Shown here piece by piece: positions 1 to 10,289 of a stretch of DNA of 64,000 nucleotides. How positions within the stretch are numbered: position 1 is the stretch's first letter; every line of letters begins with the position of its first letter. Both the position numbers and the translations under genes were made by a program. Under the pieces are notes generated by a model that searched no databases, was not told the origin of the DNA, and worked only from the letters and a program-made list of their open reading frames with translations. The stretch is from Rhynchopus sp. YZ270_cl-10 (Eukaryota > Euglenozoa > Diplonemea > Diplonemida > Diplonemidae): positions 310,001 to 374,000 of the forward strand of contig OZ037838.1 of assembly GCA_964035575.1 (NCBI GenBank), in the 5' to 3' direction.

Positions 1-708
1 AGCAACACCTGTGTTCACATCCCACAGACGTACGTCCGTACCACATGTTTCGGAGGAGGTGATCACCCACCCACCACAGTCCGACACTGCCGCGTCCCTG
101 CACACCTCGTGTGAGAGAGTGCGGAGCAACGTCAGGTCTTCGTCATACACAGAGACGCCGTCTTTGCCCTTCGAGACAACAACATTGTCACACGCGAACA
201 CTTTGAACGAGGGGCCATCAATTTTGCGGACCACCTCCCCACCCGGAAGCGCAACCTCGAGAAGCCAATCCCCACACGCCAAGTAGCAGCGTGTCTTGCA
301 CTGCGAGATGGCAGGCGCAGGGACCACTTTAGTGTCCACTTCAAACGAGAAGACAGTGTCGAAGGTTTCTGTGTCGAAGCCAACAACATTCGCACCATCA
401 GCATAGACGCAGAGCGTTCCACAACGCGACAGCGACAAGCATTCTGCGCACACACTGTACTCAGCAGGACACTTGATGTCAGCAAAGCGGCGGGCAAGCA
501 CAACCTGCACCCCTGCATCAAACGCAGTGTCCTGCAGACGGCACGTCCCCTCCAGCACCTGCGTGCCGATGCGCATCTCGACAGACGCAGGCGAGACAGC
601 AAGCGCCGTGCACGCAACCTCCTTTGCCGCTGCAACGTCCGCCTCGCACGGCACCTCCACTGTCGCAGTCACGCCTGACTCTTCCAGCACAAAGGTCACA
701 TCCATCAT
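1..708 (-). CDS. Ubiquitin-like/WD40 propeller protein, copy 1 (cut by window edge)
   Basis: The gene reads leftward from ATG at 708 and runs off the window at position 1 with no stop, so only the N-terminal two thirds is present. The first ~75 residues look like a ubiquitin-type beta-grasp: a short strand opening VTFVLEE, a helix rich in Ala, and a closing stretch ending QVVLA. The propeller follows, with S-x-C-G turns (LSRCG, VSDCG) in place of the usual WD40 S-P-D-G turn and one classical RLWDVNTG. It is the same family as the copies at 4776, 9198, 13016 and 60449. The start was chosen at the first of two adjacent ATGs because the upstream DNA is shared flank and has no better start. Function is unknown; the fold suggests a binding scaffold. 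Confidence 0.78.
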   Translation of the reverse strand, partial: MMDVTFVLEESGVTATVEVPCEADVAAAKEVACTALAVSPASVEMRIGTQVLEGTCRLQDTAFDAGVQVVLARRFADIKCPAEYSVCAECLSLSRCGTLCVYADGANVVGFDTETFDTVFSFEVDTKVVPAPAISQCKTRCYLACGDWLLEVALPGGEVVRKIDGPSFKVFACDNVVVSKGKDGVSVYDEDLTLLRTLSHEVCRDAAVSDCGGWVITSSETCGTDVRLWDVNTGVA

Positions 709-1620
709 ATTGTTAAGGGCTCTGTTGTGTTTGATGTGATGGTTGGTGGTGTCACTTCGCAACGACAAATAAGAAGGTTGGTGGGTTAAATACGTGTTTC
801 AACAAACTCTGACAAAGCGAGCAATTTGAAGATACCCTGCGGGAAACACACGGGAGTGAGGTGTGAGGTGGGCGACCTGAGACAGGCAAACAAGAAAAAA
901 GCAGCAACAGGGCTGAAAGGGGAGTTTCTTGGGGGTATTTTGAGGGTCTTGGGTTCTTTTGCTAGTACCTAGTACCCAAGCAAGCAATTTGAAGATACCC
1001 TGCGGCAAACACACAGGAGATGTGAAAAGAAACCTCATGACCTGCCCTTACTGTGGTGAGAACGGGGAAGGTACACAACCGCTCGTTGGCAGGTTTGTGT
1101 AAGCGTTTAACGGCAAACCACAAAACAACACACAAACTCTTGAAATAGTAGGATCGGGTAGGTAAGTAAAGTTGTTTTCGTTGATTGCACAATCCTCCTG
1201 TTTGAGGAGGCGCCGCAGGCGAAAAAAAATTGGGATACGGTGTAAAAATGCTTCCTTTTACACTACAGAATCACTCAACGAACCCTTTTTTGAGTAGCAA
1301 AAAATGAAAATGGCGCCGCAAGCAAATTTTTTTTAAGGTGCAGCCTGGACGGTGCATACAGGCTCGGGAAAATATTGGCTCCCTCGGGGGAGACAAAGTG
1401 ACCCCCCACTATAAAACCCCTAGGAGGATAATCCTCCACCCGAGCCCGCCAAAAAAAAAAAAAAAATGGAGGAAATCCTCCACCAAAAAAGCCTGAAAAA
1501 TCTTAACGTACACTCTCTGTTGATTCTAAAACGGGGGAGGGTAAAAAAGGCGTGAAAGGTAAATTGGGGAAGAGGTTGAAAAGTTGGAACGCTTCCTCAC
1601 CCCAGATCACACTCCATGAT
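709..1620. other. Shared 5' flank and non-coding spacer
   Basis: Positions 709-969 are nearly identical to 10290-10552 upstream of copy 3; shorter parts recur at 6519-6660, 14126-14190 and 60264-60375. A 40-bp piece (812-855) is repeated again at 978-1018. From 1040 on I see A runs, several GGAGG...CCTCC hairpins (1195-1215, 1420-1438, 1465-1482) and, at 1499-1612, a repeat that recurs at 25490-25602 with scattered differences. No gene is visible. Confidence 0.7.
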
Positions 1621-2280
1621 TCCTGACTCCTCAATCGAGCACTGCATAAGCGGGTCGGACTTCGGCAGACGCTTCAGTCCCTCAACAAGCTTGGGCAGGT
1701 CGGCGGGGGAGGAGCACTCCACAGCGACACGCACAGCGGGCGATACAGTGTACTTCATGTCCTTCAGGGGGTAGCACTCGCTCTCCTTCTCGTCGGTTGG
1801 TCGCAGTCTTCACAAATGTAACCACAGGGCACGTCCTCAACACGGCCTCCTGGTAACGCTCCATTCTGAGCAGGGTACAATCGCTGCGGCGCTGGATGTT
1901 CTTCACAGCCATGTCCTTCTTGGTTTCGGATTTGTAGTTGGGACCCCTGGTGCGTGCCTTCTGTCCGTCCTTGATCTTCCCAGAGAAAGACACGACCGAA
2001 ACGCGGTGAAATGTGTCTTGTCTGCCGCGGAAACATCTTCGACACGTACATGAATAGGGCGGAGGGTGATCAGTGCGACGGGGTCGTAGTTCTGCAGTCC
2101 CTGGAAATAGTTGACTGCACGGTAGAAGGTGCAGAAACTTTTCGACATCCGCACACCCCTTTTGGACTTCGGTGCATGTGGCACAGGCTCCAAAAAACCG
2201 CTTGCCATCATAGTTGAAAGTATGATGAGGCACACTGTCTCGTGAAGTCGATGTTGTAGTTTGGCAGGAAACGTAACTTT
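1621..2280 (-). pseudogene. Elongation factor 2 fragment, decayed
   Basis: The minus strand at 1621-1800 reads [27 protein letters not shown] and [14 protein letters not shown], which is the conserved domain III region of eukaryotic EF-2, the ribosomal translocase GTPase. Further upstream (1880-2080) the match continues in other frames: VYVSKMFP-like, AFGRVFSGKIKDGQK-like, GPNYKSETKKD, GRYQEAVEDVPCG. A weaker match may reach 2280. The homology passes through at least three frames, so several frameshifts are needed, and it ends abruptly after IEESG at about 1621, next to the dispersed repeat at 1499-1612. The G domain and domains IV-V are absent. This is a broken partial copy of a host gene, not a working EF-2. 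Confidence 0.8.
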
Positions 2281-3060
2281 TTTGAATCCTGTCGTCTGTG
2301 TCGAGGACCTTAATCGACGGTACGAAGGAAAATGCCTGGACATCCTTGTGTTGAAACCATCTGGGCAGTAAAGCCTGTTGATGTCTGACACCGGTGGCCA
2401 CGCAGGGCAGTCTGAGAGGATGCCGCCTTGGAAGTCGAGGGCGGTTCCTTCACAGGTCGCCGTTTGCGAGTGTCGCGCTCTGTGCACTTGAGTGGGCTTG
2501 GGTGGTCAGATGGGGTGGTCGGAGAAGGGAGCTGGCTGCCACCTCTAGGTACTGCGAGACAAACTTCTCTGGGGTGCGGGTGATTGTAAATGTACTGTGT
2601 CCGTGTTGGCAGATCTGGACAGCACATCCGGGAATCTCCACGTAACTGCTGTCCTCTGTGTATATCCCAGCATTTGAAGGCCTTTCGAAATTTATGCCAA
2701 ACCCCGTAGGCCGGATGATGTTGTCAAAAAACGCTGACTGAACCCCTAAGGCTGACTCTGGGCTGCGCGCAAAACAGCGTCGTAGAGCACGTTTTTCGCA
2801 TACGCAGCGCGTGTGGGTGTTGTAACTGGCAGCATCTTCACAGACCAAAACTCCAAAGGGTGCCCTTCTTATAGGGACTTGAAACCCAAGTCAGCAGAGT
2901 GACCTTCCTTTTAGGGACTAGAACACGGCAGACCGGCGAGGGGTGCCCTTCTTATAGGGACATTTGTCGGAGCGGCGAAAGAGTGTAGAATCAGGGGTTC
3001 CGCTACCGTATAAGATTCAATTTGGTTGAGGGTCGAAGGTGTGGAAATAAACAACAAATG
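2281..3060. other. Unassigned spacer with short direct repeats
   Basis: An open minus frame at 2450-2848 (132 codons) has no family I recognise and may be an extension of the decayed gene beside it. At 2860-2962 a motif CCTTCTTATAGGGAC or a close variant (CCTTCCTTTTAGGGAC) occurs three times about 40 bp apart. Nothing else is supportable. Confidence 0.4.
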
Positions 3061-4330
3061 GTTCTTATACCAAAGTTGTTGTGGCGGCGTAAGTGTATAA
3101 AATAAACAACAAGAGGTTCTTATACCTTGTTGTTGTGGCGGCGTAAGTGTTGAAAATAAACAACAAGAGGTTCTTATACCTAGTTGTTGTGGCGGCGTAA
3201 GTGTATAAAATAAACAACAAGAGGTTCTTATACCTTGTTGTTGTGGCGGCGTAAGTGTTGAAAATAAACAACAAGAGGTTCTTATACCTAGTTGTTGTGG
3301 CAGCGTAAGTGTATAAAATAAACAACAAGAGGTTCTTATACCTAGTTGTTGTAGCGGCGTAAGTGTTGAAAATAAACAACAAGAGGTTCTTATACCTAGT
3401 TGTTGTGGCGGCGTAAGTGTATAAAATAAACAACAAGAGGTTCTTATACCTAGTTGTTGTGGCGGCGTAAGTGTTGAAAATAAACAACAAGAGGTTCTTA
3501 TACCTAGTTGTTGTGGCGGCGTAAGTGTTGAAAATAAACAACAAGAGGTTCTTATACCAAAGTTGTTGTGGCGGCGTAAGTGTATAAAATAAACAACAAG
3601 AGGTTCTTATACCTAGTTGTTGTGGCGGCGTAAGTGTTGAAAATAAACAACAAGAGGTTCTTATACCTAGTTGTTGTGGCGGCGTAAGTGTTGAAAATAA
3701 ACAACAAGAGGTTCTTATACCAAAGTTGTTGTGGCGGCGTAAGTGTATAAAATAAACAACAAGAGGTTCTTATACCTAGTTGTTGTGGCGGCGTAAGTGT
3801 ATAAAATAAACAACAAGAGGTTCTTATACCTAGTTGTTGTGGCGGCGTAAGTGTTGAAAATAAACAACAAGAGGTTCTTATACCTAGTTGTTGTGGCGGC
3901 GTAAGTGTTGAAAATAAACAACAAGAGGTTCTTATACCTAGTTGTTGTAGCGGCGTAAGTGTTGAAAATAAACAACAAGAGGTTCTTATACCTAGTTGTT
4001 GTGGCGGCGTAAGTGTTGAAAATAAACAACAAGAGGTTCTTATACCTTGTTGTTGTGGCGGCGTAAGTGTTGAAAATAAACAACAAGAGGTTCTTATACC
4101 TAGTTGTTGTAGCGGCGTAAGTGTTGAAAATAAACAACAAGAGGTTCTTATACCTAGTTGTTGTGGCGGCGTAAGTGTTGAAAATAAACAACAAGAGGTT
4201 CTTATACCTAGTTGTTGTGGCGGCGTAAGTGTATAAAATAAACAACAAGAGGTTCTTATACCTAGTTGTTGTGGCGGCGTAGGTGTATAAAATAAACAAC
4301 AAATGGTTCTTATACCAAAGTTGTTGTGGC
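3061..4330. repeat. 54-bp minisatellite, about 23 units
   Basis: A head-to-tail array with an 18-codon (54 bp) period. Each unit holds AACAACAAG, an AGGTTCTTATAC spacer and CTTGTTGTT or CTAGTTGTTG, so many units can fold into a 7-9 bp stem with a 12-base loop. Units come in two main types, differing at GTGTATAAAAT versus GTGTTGAAAAT, in irregular order. A few junctions carry CCAAAG instead of CCTAG, which shifts register. The reading frames that span it are a by-product of the 54-bp period, not evidence of a protein. Confidence 0.95.
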
Positions 4331-4775
4331 GGCGCAGGTGTCCTCGTACGACGGAGAAGCGTCATGACAGTGAGAATACCTCACTTGTTCACATGTTCTG
4401 TACTTCATTTTTTTTTTTTTTTTTTTTTTGAAAAATAAATAAAACTCCTCTCGAAATTGTTCAAGATTGAACTGAGAGAAAGAAGAAACCCCAAACCCTC
4501 CCAGACCAAACGGTCTAACCTGTTGTATTGACATAGTGTGGGGAGAATGAGGAGCACAAGAATCGTCTTCGCGCATACTAAAAGATTTCCTACGATATGT
4601 CACAAGTGTCATGTCACCGAAAAAAAAAAAAAAAAGCCCCTGGAGGAAATATCCTCCCCTACGTGGAGGATCTTGAGAGCACTGCTCCTACTTTTTCTTT
4701 TATCCCCTACCCCCTCAAACAATAAAGCAATAAAACAATAAAGACAAAAGGGGGGGAGGGTCCACTGGTCACGCA
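4331..4775. other. Spacer between minisatellite and copy 2
   Basis: Contains a T run (4409-4429), an A run (4620-4635), a GGAGG...CCTCC hairpin near 4640-4658 and an AATAAAG-rich stretch at 4725-4742. No gene is seen. Confidence 0.5.
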
Positions 4776-6322
4776 TCACTCACTGTTGTGTGGGTACAGA
4801 TGTCTTGTCCTAATTACGCCATCTCCCTGCATAATCATAACAACACGTGAACACGGCGATATCGCAAAGAAGTCCGAATAGGCGTCTTCAACTGAGTCTT
4901 GCGGTATCACATGCACACAGGACATGGTCGCCACATCATACTGGTGCAGGTGTACATTCCAATCATCATCAGGTACCCTTGCCACAAGGTACTTCCCACA
5001 CGGGGTGAACTGCATGCCCTGGACACCCCCACCAGCCCCACCAGCCCCACCCACATCAACACTGCGAAGAGCCGCACCACTCCAGTCATACAGGCATATC
5101 TTGCTCGCGTTGCCCACAGCAAAGACAGAGGCAGACCGTGAAAGCGCCAGTTCACACCACAACTCATGCAAACATACTACAAAAACACCTGTGTTCACAT
5201 CCCACAGACGTACGCTGGAATCTTCGATGGAGGAGGTGAGCACCCACCCACCACACTCCGACACTGCAACATTCCTGGAATTTTGGAACGAGAGAGAGCG
5301 GAGCAACGTCAGGTCTTCGTCATACACAGAGACGCCGCCTGTGCCCTGCGAGACAACAACATTGCCACACGCAAAGACTGAGTTCGAGAAGCAGTCGACT
5401 TTGCGGAGCACCTCCCCACCCGGAAGCGCAACCTCGAGAAGGTAATCCCAACACGCCAGGTAGCAGCGTGTCTTGCACTGCGAGATGGCAGTGTTAGTGA
5501 CCCCGTTAGTGTGCACTTCAAACGAGAAGACAGTGTCGAAGGTTTCTGTGTCGAAGCCAACAACATTTACACCATCACAGTCACCATAGACGCAGAGCGT
5601 TCCACAACGCGACAGCGACATTCTTTTTGTTTCATTCTGCATGCTGTACTCAGCAGGACACTTGATGTCGGCAAAGCGGCGGGCAAGCACAACCTGCACC
5701 CCTGCACAAAACGCAGTGTCCTGCAGACGGCACGTCCCCTCCAGCACCTGCGTGCCGATGCGCATCTCGACAGACGCAGGCGAGACAGTCAAGGGAACGG
5801 ACTTGAAACTGTCAGCGGGGAAAGAAGACCCTGTTGAGTTTGACTCTAGTCTGACTTTGTGCAGTGACATGAGAGGTGTAGTTATAGGTGGGAGGCTTCA
5901 ACAATGAAATACCACTACTCTTATCGTCGCTTTACTTATCCAATGATGGGGAGACGGCACCTGCCAATTTATTGGTCTGGCCCTCTGGGTCTTTAGGTTT
6001 TCCGATTCCAGCGACAAACTAGCATTAGCTAGTGAGCCCTCGTTTGGAGACACCAGTCAGGTGGGGAGTTTGGCTGGGGCGGCACATCTGTTACACATTA
6101 ACGCAGGTGTCCTAAGGCAAGCTCAGTGAGAACAGAAATCTCACGTAGATCATAAGGGTAAAAGCTTGCTCGATACATGATCTTCAGTACCGATCCTCGG
6201 TGTGAAAGCATGGCCTAACGATCCTTTGGTCTCGCTTCTGTTCAAGGGATGAAGCCGGAGGTGACAGAAAAATTACCACAGGGATAACTGGCTTGTGGCA
6301 GCCAAGCGTTCATAGCGACGTT

Positions 6323-6354
<32 letters not shown>

Positions 6355-6518
6355 GCCTAGACAAGCAGAATTGTCTAAGGGTTGGATTGTTCACCCACTA
6401 ACAGGGAAGCAAGCGCCGTGCACGCAACCTCCTTTGCCGCTGCAACGTTCGCCTCGCACGGCACCTCCACTGTCGCAGTCACGCCTGACTCTTCCAGCAC
6501 AAAGGTCACATCCATCAT
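4776..6518 (-). pseudogene. Ubiquitin-like/WD40 propeller gene, copy 2, split by 28S rDNA
   Basis: The first 36-37 codons lie at 6410-6518 (ATG at 6518) and the rest at 4776-5788; between them sits 621 bp of 28S rDNA. Both halves keep the reading frame of their intact paralogs and the propeller half has no stop, so the insertion is recent. The insert length is a multiple of three, but its antisense adds a stop about ten codons after the break (SLLVGEQSNP then stop), so the normal product cannot be made unless the insert is removed from the RNA. The insert ends do not look like GT-AG splice sites. A product starting inside the insert (ATG at 5870) would carry 27 rRNA-antisense residues in place of the start of the ubiquitin-like domain. 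Confidence 0.85.
5789..6409 (+). rRNA. 28S rRNA fragment (domain V region), inserted
   Basis: The plus strand carries unmistakable large-subunit rRNA landmarks in order: GCGGGGAAAGAAGACCCTG, ACATGAGAGGTGTAG, GAAATACCACTACTCTTATC, AACGCAGGTGTCCTAAGGC, TTACCACAGGGATAACTGG, CTTTTTGATCCTTCGATGTC and GGATTGTTCACCCACTAA. This spans the peptidyl-transferase centre. Both ends are abrupt: the left joins at ACAG, which the gene and the rRNA share, and the right ends after CAGGGAA with at most a 2-bp AG duplication of the target. It lies antisense to the host gene. It is a fragment, not an rDNA unit. The wording GGCGGCACATCTGTTA resembles euglenozoan 28S as I remember it. Confidence 0.95.
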
Positions 6519-6909
6519 ATTGTTAAGGGGTCTGTTGTGTTTGATGTGATGGTTGGTGGTGTCACTTCGCAACGACAAATAAGAAGGTTGGTGGGTAAAT
6601 TCGTGTTTCAACAAACTCTGACAAAGCGAGCAATTTAAAGATACCCTGCGGCAAACACACAGTCATTGTTGGTTTGCTAAAGATCGTGGCATGGAATAAT
6701 TATTTTCTGGGGCTGTCGTCGGATTAATTTTTTCGAATACACGAGAATCGTCATATAAAAATAACACTCTGTTTTTAGATAGTTGCCGAATTACTCCGCA
6801 TACTCATTCACTCAGGGACACTAATTCGAGCGATGAACAAAAAAACTTTCTCTCTTTTCCCCTTGTTTTCGTTCTTTTTGACTGAATATCTATCTAATAG
6901 CTATTTATT

Positions 6910-7048
6910 GGAGTGAAAATAAGTCGTTTTTTTCACCGAGTTGGTGTTTTCAACCCGAGTTACTTTAATTCACGAGCGAAGCGAGTGAATTAAAGTCACG
7001 AGGGTTGAAAACACCAACGAGGTGGAAAAAACGCTTATTTTCTACTCC
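6910..7048. repeat. Long near-perfect palindrome, ~66-bp arms
   Basis: The arm GGAGTGAAAATAAG...TTTAATTCAC is followed within ~10 bases by its complement GTGAATTAAAG...CTTATTTTCTACTCC. Only a few mismatches and single-base gaps separate the arms. Such hairpins are typical of foldback-type elements, but no clear target duplication is seen. Confidence 0.85.
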
Positions 7049-7220
7049 AAGACATAATTTTATCCATAAGTGTGAAGCTTTATTTTCCGAGCCCGCCCAA
7101 GTGTCGTGTGAGACCTGTAGTGTGGATCTCCAGTGTCTTGCACCGCTTCTTCTGATCCCAACGCTGTTTGGCCTGTCGACGTACTAAATACGAAGACAGG
7201 GGGGCGGTGCCAACAATTTT

Positions 7221-7340
7221 CCAATGATGTAACGTTTATCTGATTGACTTATCGTTTGATATACCTTGTGTGTCCTACTTCACCTGCACACCCAAGGTTA
7301 TTGAACGATACTTTCAAGCGATACTTCGTTATGTCATTGG
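7221..7340. repeat. Small inverted-repeat element (MITE-like)
   Basis: CCAATGATGTAACG at the left end is matched, with two differences, by CGTTATGTCATTGG at the right end. Subterminal TTATCG-like motifs are also mirrored. There is no coding capacity, and the family is unknown. Confidence 0.4.
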
Positions 7341-8036
7341 GGGTACTAGTACTGGTACTGGGTACCTGGGGAAAACACGTATGTTTTTGTTCGCGATAAC
7401 ACGCACACTTTTTGTACGCTATCGCAATTTACCCTAAAATATATTACCTCCGCTGACATAGCTCGAGGGCTACCAAGTTTGTAGCTACCACCATGCACAC
7501 CCCGCCCCCACCCCAGTCCAGATACCCTGGGGGAAAAAAAAAAACTCAAAAAAAATAGGGTGAGTTTGGGGGTGTTTGGGGGCTTAAGACGGGTGAAAAA
7601 AAACGGTGAAAATAAAATTTTTATTTTCACAGGGTGAAAATAAAAATTTTATTTTCACACCCCTCCACGTACTTTTGGGTGGGCGAGGAAAATAAAGCTT
7701 CACGCGCGTGGATAAAAAAATTTCTTTCCTTACTTCAAAAACTCTCTCTCTTTTAACTGATTTGGTTTTGGTTGAGACACATCAACGGTGTCGGTTCTGT
7801 GGAATCACTGAACCACCCATATCCTGCATCACATCATTGATTGTTCTTTCCCTGCGTTGACTGCAGGAAAGTTCGCGACACTATCGCGACCAGGAAATGG
7901 GACTTCTCTCTTTTTTAAATAACAATAAAGACAAATAACGCTAAGTCAATAATAGTTCAAAGGTATCCGGGGGAGAGAAACATCCTCACGGAGCAAACAA
8001 GAAAAATATCATCTGCATGTTTGAAGCACATCAAAG

Positions 8037-8720
8037 GTTGCGGCTGTGCCCGCACACTGTCAACAACCTCTCGCAGTCGACCCTGCTCCTGATGACACAT
8101 TGGCGACAAAACACACGCAGGAAAATATACGCAGAGCCTGCTACAAGCAAGACAATAATACGCTAACCCATGCGCACGGTCCTAAGAGAGGTTGGGTGTC
8201 GGCTGTGCCCGCACACTATCAACAACCCTCTCGCAGTCGACCCGAGTCGGCCTGCTCCCGATGACACATTGGTAACATACCACACGAATTAAAAGAAACA
8301 CACAGGGGTTACATAGGTAACATTATTATTGATTATAAAAACATTGACCCGAGCCACATTGCTCCCGTTGCAGCTTTTTTAATGAAAAAACAGACCCATG
8401 CAACAAAGAAGAAGAGAACAGAAAAAGGCTTGGCATACAGCTAAAGTATGCCACCCATAGGTTGCCTGTCAGATAGTAACTCCTAACCTGCTATTTTCCA
8501 CAACCTATTGTAGTCGTGCACGCGACGCACTACAACCCCACTTTTGCTTTTAAGAGGGTTGGTACACATCAGCGAGAATGGAGTGTAAAGCACGAAGCCC
8601 ACTGCCATCATCATCTCGCGTAGTCGAACCCCAGTCGCACTACTACCGATGAGCATCAAGAGTTGCGTGTCGGATCGCTCCTGCACACTGCCCAACTCCC
8701 GTAGTCGACCCAGGTCGACT
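8037..8720. repeat. ~75-bp dispersed repeat, several copies at ~160-bp spacing
   Basis: Copies begin near 8037, 8195 and 8655, with a partial one near 8600. Two more lie at 31832 and 31995. The shared core reads TGCACACT, then AACTCCCGTAGTCGACCC or CTCTCGCAGTCGACCC, then GATG and ACATTGG or TGTGAC. Both loci show ~160-bp spacing between neighbours. I cannot assign it to a known RNA. Confidence 0.6.
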
Positions 8721-9197
8721 ATTACCACGATGTGACTTCACACACAAGCAAAACAAAAAATGCACGAAACGCTCTTGGAAACAACAAGACAAACAAAAAC
8801 GAGTAGTGTGGTTTGGCTAAGTGGTGTAGAAGGAACAGGATGAGGATGTCAGGCAGTGCAGCTACCTCAGATGCTGTGCGTTTGGCAAGTTGCAGCGTCT
8901 GTGCGTAACGTCCTGCTCAGGCGAAAAGAAGAAAAAAAATACAAAAAAGTAGAGTGACATACAATGCCCTGCCCTGGCAGTGTACCTTTTGATGCGTGAC
9001 CAGAACACCGTGGGTGGACCCGCAGCTGATCCCCCTAGACATAGATGGCGTGCGAAGAGTTTTCTTTGCATTCTTCTTCGCATTCGGGGGGAAAGCTGAG
9101 AAGGGTTTCTTGGGTGTTTTGAGGGTCTTGGGTTTCTTTTTTAGGGACGCTGGGTTAGATTCATCACCACCCTCCCCTCCCCTCCACTGGTCACACA

Positions 9198-10289
9198 TCA
9201 CTCACTGTTGTGTGGGTAAAGATGCCTTGTCACAATGACGCCACGTGATTGCATATCCACGACAACACGTGAACACGGCGATATCGCAAAAGACGCATCA
9301 AATGAGTTATGAGGTATCGTACACACACAGGACAGGGTCGTCACATCAAACTGGTGCAGGTGTACATCCCCAGCACCATGAGATACCCCTGCCACAAGGT
9401 ACTTCCCACACGGGGTGAACTGCCTGCCCTCGACACGCCCACCCGCATCAACACTGCGAAGAGCCGCACCACTCCAGTCATAGAGCTGCACGGTGCTGCC
9501 CCCCACCACAGCAAAGACAGAGGCAGACCGTGAAAGCGCCACTCTACACCACCCCTTCGCAGGCACACATGCCACAGCTTCTCCTGTGTTCACATCCCAC
9601 AGACGTACGTTGTTCTCACTGTTGGACGAGGTGATCACCCACCCACCACAGTCAGACACTACCATGTACATGCACCCTTCGTGCGAGAGAGAGCGGAGCA
9701 ACGTCAGGTCTTCGTCGTACACAGAGACGTCTGTGCCCTGCGAGACAACAACACTGCCACACGCGAACACTGAGTTCGAGAAGCAGTCGACTTTGCGGAC
9801 CACCTCCCCACCCGGAAGCGCAACCTCGAGAAGGTGATCCCAACACGCCAGGTAGCAGCGTGTCTTGCACTGCGAGATGGCAGGTGCAGCGACCACTTTA
9901 GTGTCCACTTTGAACGAGAAGACAGTGTCGAAGGTTTCTGTGTCAAAACCAACAACATTCGCACCATTACCATAGACGCAGAGCGTTCCACAACGCGACA
10001 GCGAGAGATTTACGTTTATCGATGACAGCATTAAATTCTTCTTAGCAGGACACTTGATGTCGGCAAAGCGGCAGGCAAGCACAACCTGCACCCCTGCATC
10101 AAACGCAGTGTCCTGCAGACGACACGTCCCCTCCAGCACCTGCGTGCCGATGCGCATCTCGACAGACGCAGGCGAGACAGCAAGCGCCGTGCACGCAACC
10201 TCCTTTGCCGCTGCAACGTCCGCCTCGCACGGCACCTCCACTGTCGCAGTCACGCCTGACTCTTCCAGCACAAAGGTCACATCCATCAT
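9198..10289 (-). CDS. Ubiquitin-like/WD40 propeller protein, copy 3 (complete)
   Basis: A complete 363-residue protein. Residues 1-75 form a ubiquitin-like beta-grasp. Residues 76-363 hold seven blade repeats of ~36-45 residues, each marked by an S-x-C-G type turn: LSRCG 97, ISQCK 138, VFACG 174, VSDCG 211, LSRSA 252, FTPCG 291, ISPCS 336. The only classical WD signature is RLWD at 229-232. There is no signal peptide or membrane span, so it is probably cytosolic or nuclear. The start is ATG at 10289; an in-frame extension upstream begins with TTG and lies in shared flank. Segments after the S-x-C-G turns (near 106-111, 221-227, 243-249, 302-309) differ most from the paralogs. Known UBL proteins recruit ubiquitin machinery and propellers bind partners; a role as substrate or ligand adaptor is inference. 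Confidence 0.8.
   Translation of the reverse strand: MMDVTFVLEESGVTATVEVPCEADVAAAKEVACTALAVSPASVEMRIGTQVLEGTCRLQDTAFDAGVQVVLACRFADIKCPAKKNLMLSSINVNLSLSRCGTLCVYGNGANVVGFDTETFDTVFSFKVDTKVVAAPAISQCKTRCYLACWDHLLEVALPGGEVVRKVDCFSNSVFACGSVVVSQGTDVSVYDEDLTLLRSLSHEGCMYMVVSDCGGWVITSSNSENNVRLWDVNTGEAVACVPAKGWCRVALSRSASVFAVVGGSTVQLYDWSGAALRSVDAGGRVEGRQFTPCGKYLVAGVSHGAGDVHLHQFDVTTLSCVCTIPHNSFDASFAISPCSRVVVDMQSRGVIVTRHLYPHNSE

Larger units (their letters stand above)
6519..9197. other. Gene-free repeat-rich spacer
   Basis: Holds the shared propeller 5' flank (6519-6660), a large palindrome (6910-7048), a small inverted-repeat element (7221-7340), two reverse-complementary AT palindromes (7606-7658) and a set of ~75-bp repeats (8037-8720). 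At 9105-9197 the DNA again matches inter-copy spacer of the propeller family (GTTTCTTGGGTGTTTTGAG and the CCTCCCCTCC stretch before the stop codon). I see no convincing gene. Confidence 0.6.

Noticed and set aside
132-635. Minus frame rich in Arg/Leu/Cys inside propeller genes (also at 10031 and 13846)
   Set aside because: It is the second frame of the strongly conserved ubiquitin-like region; it repeats because the DNA repeats.
3061-4330. Possible CRISPR-like array
   Set aside because: The units are continuous and nearly identical, with no unique spacers, in eukaryotic DNA.
3065-4365. Two long minus frames over the 54-bp array, with 18-residue repeats
   Set aside because: The period is a multiple of three, so open frames are expected; there is no start context or non-repeat domain.
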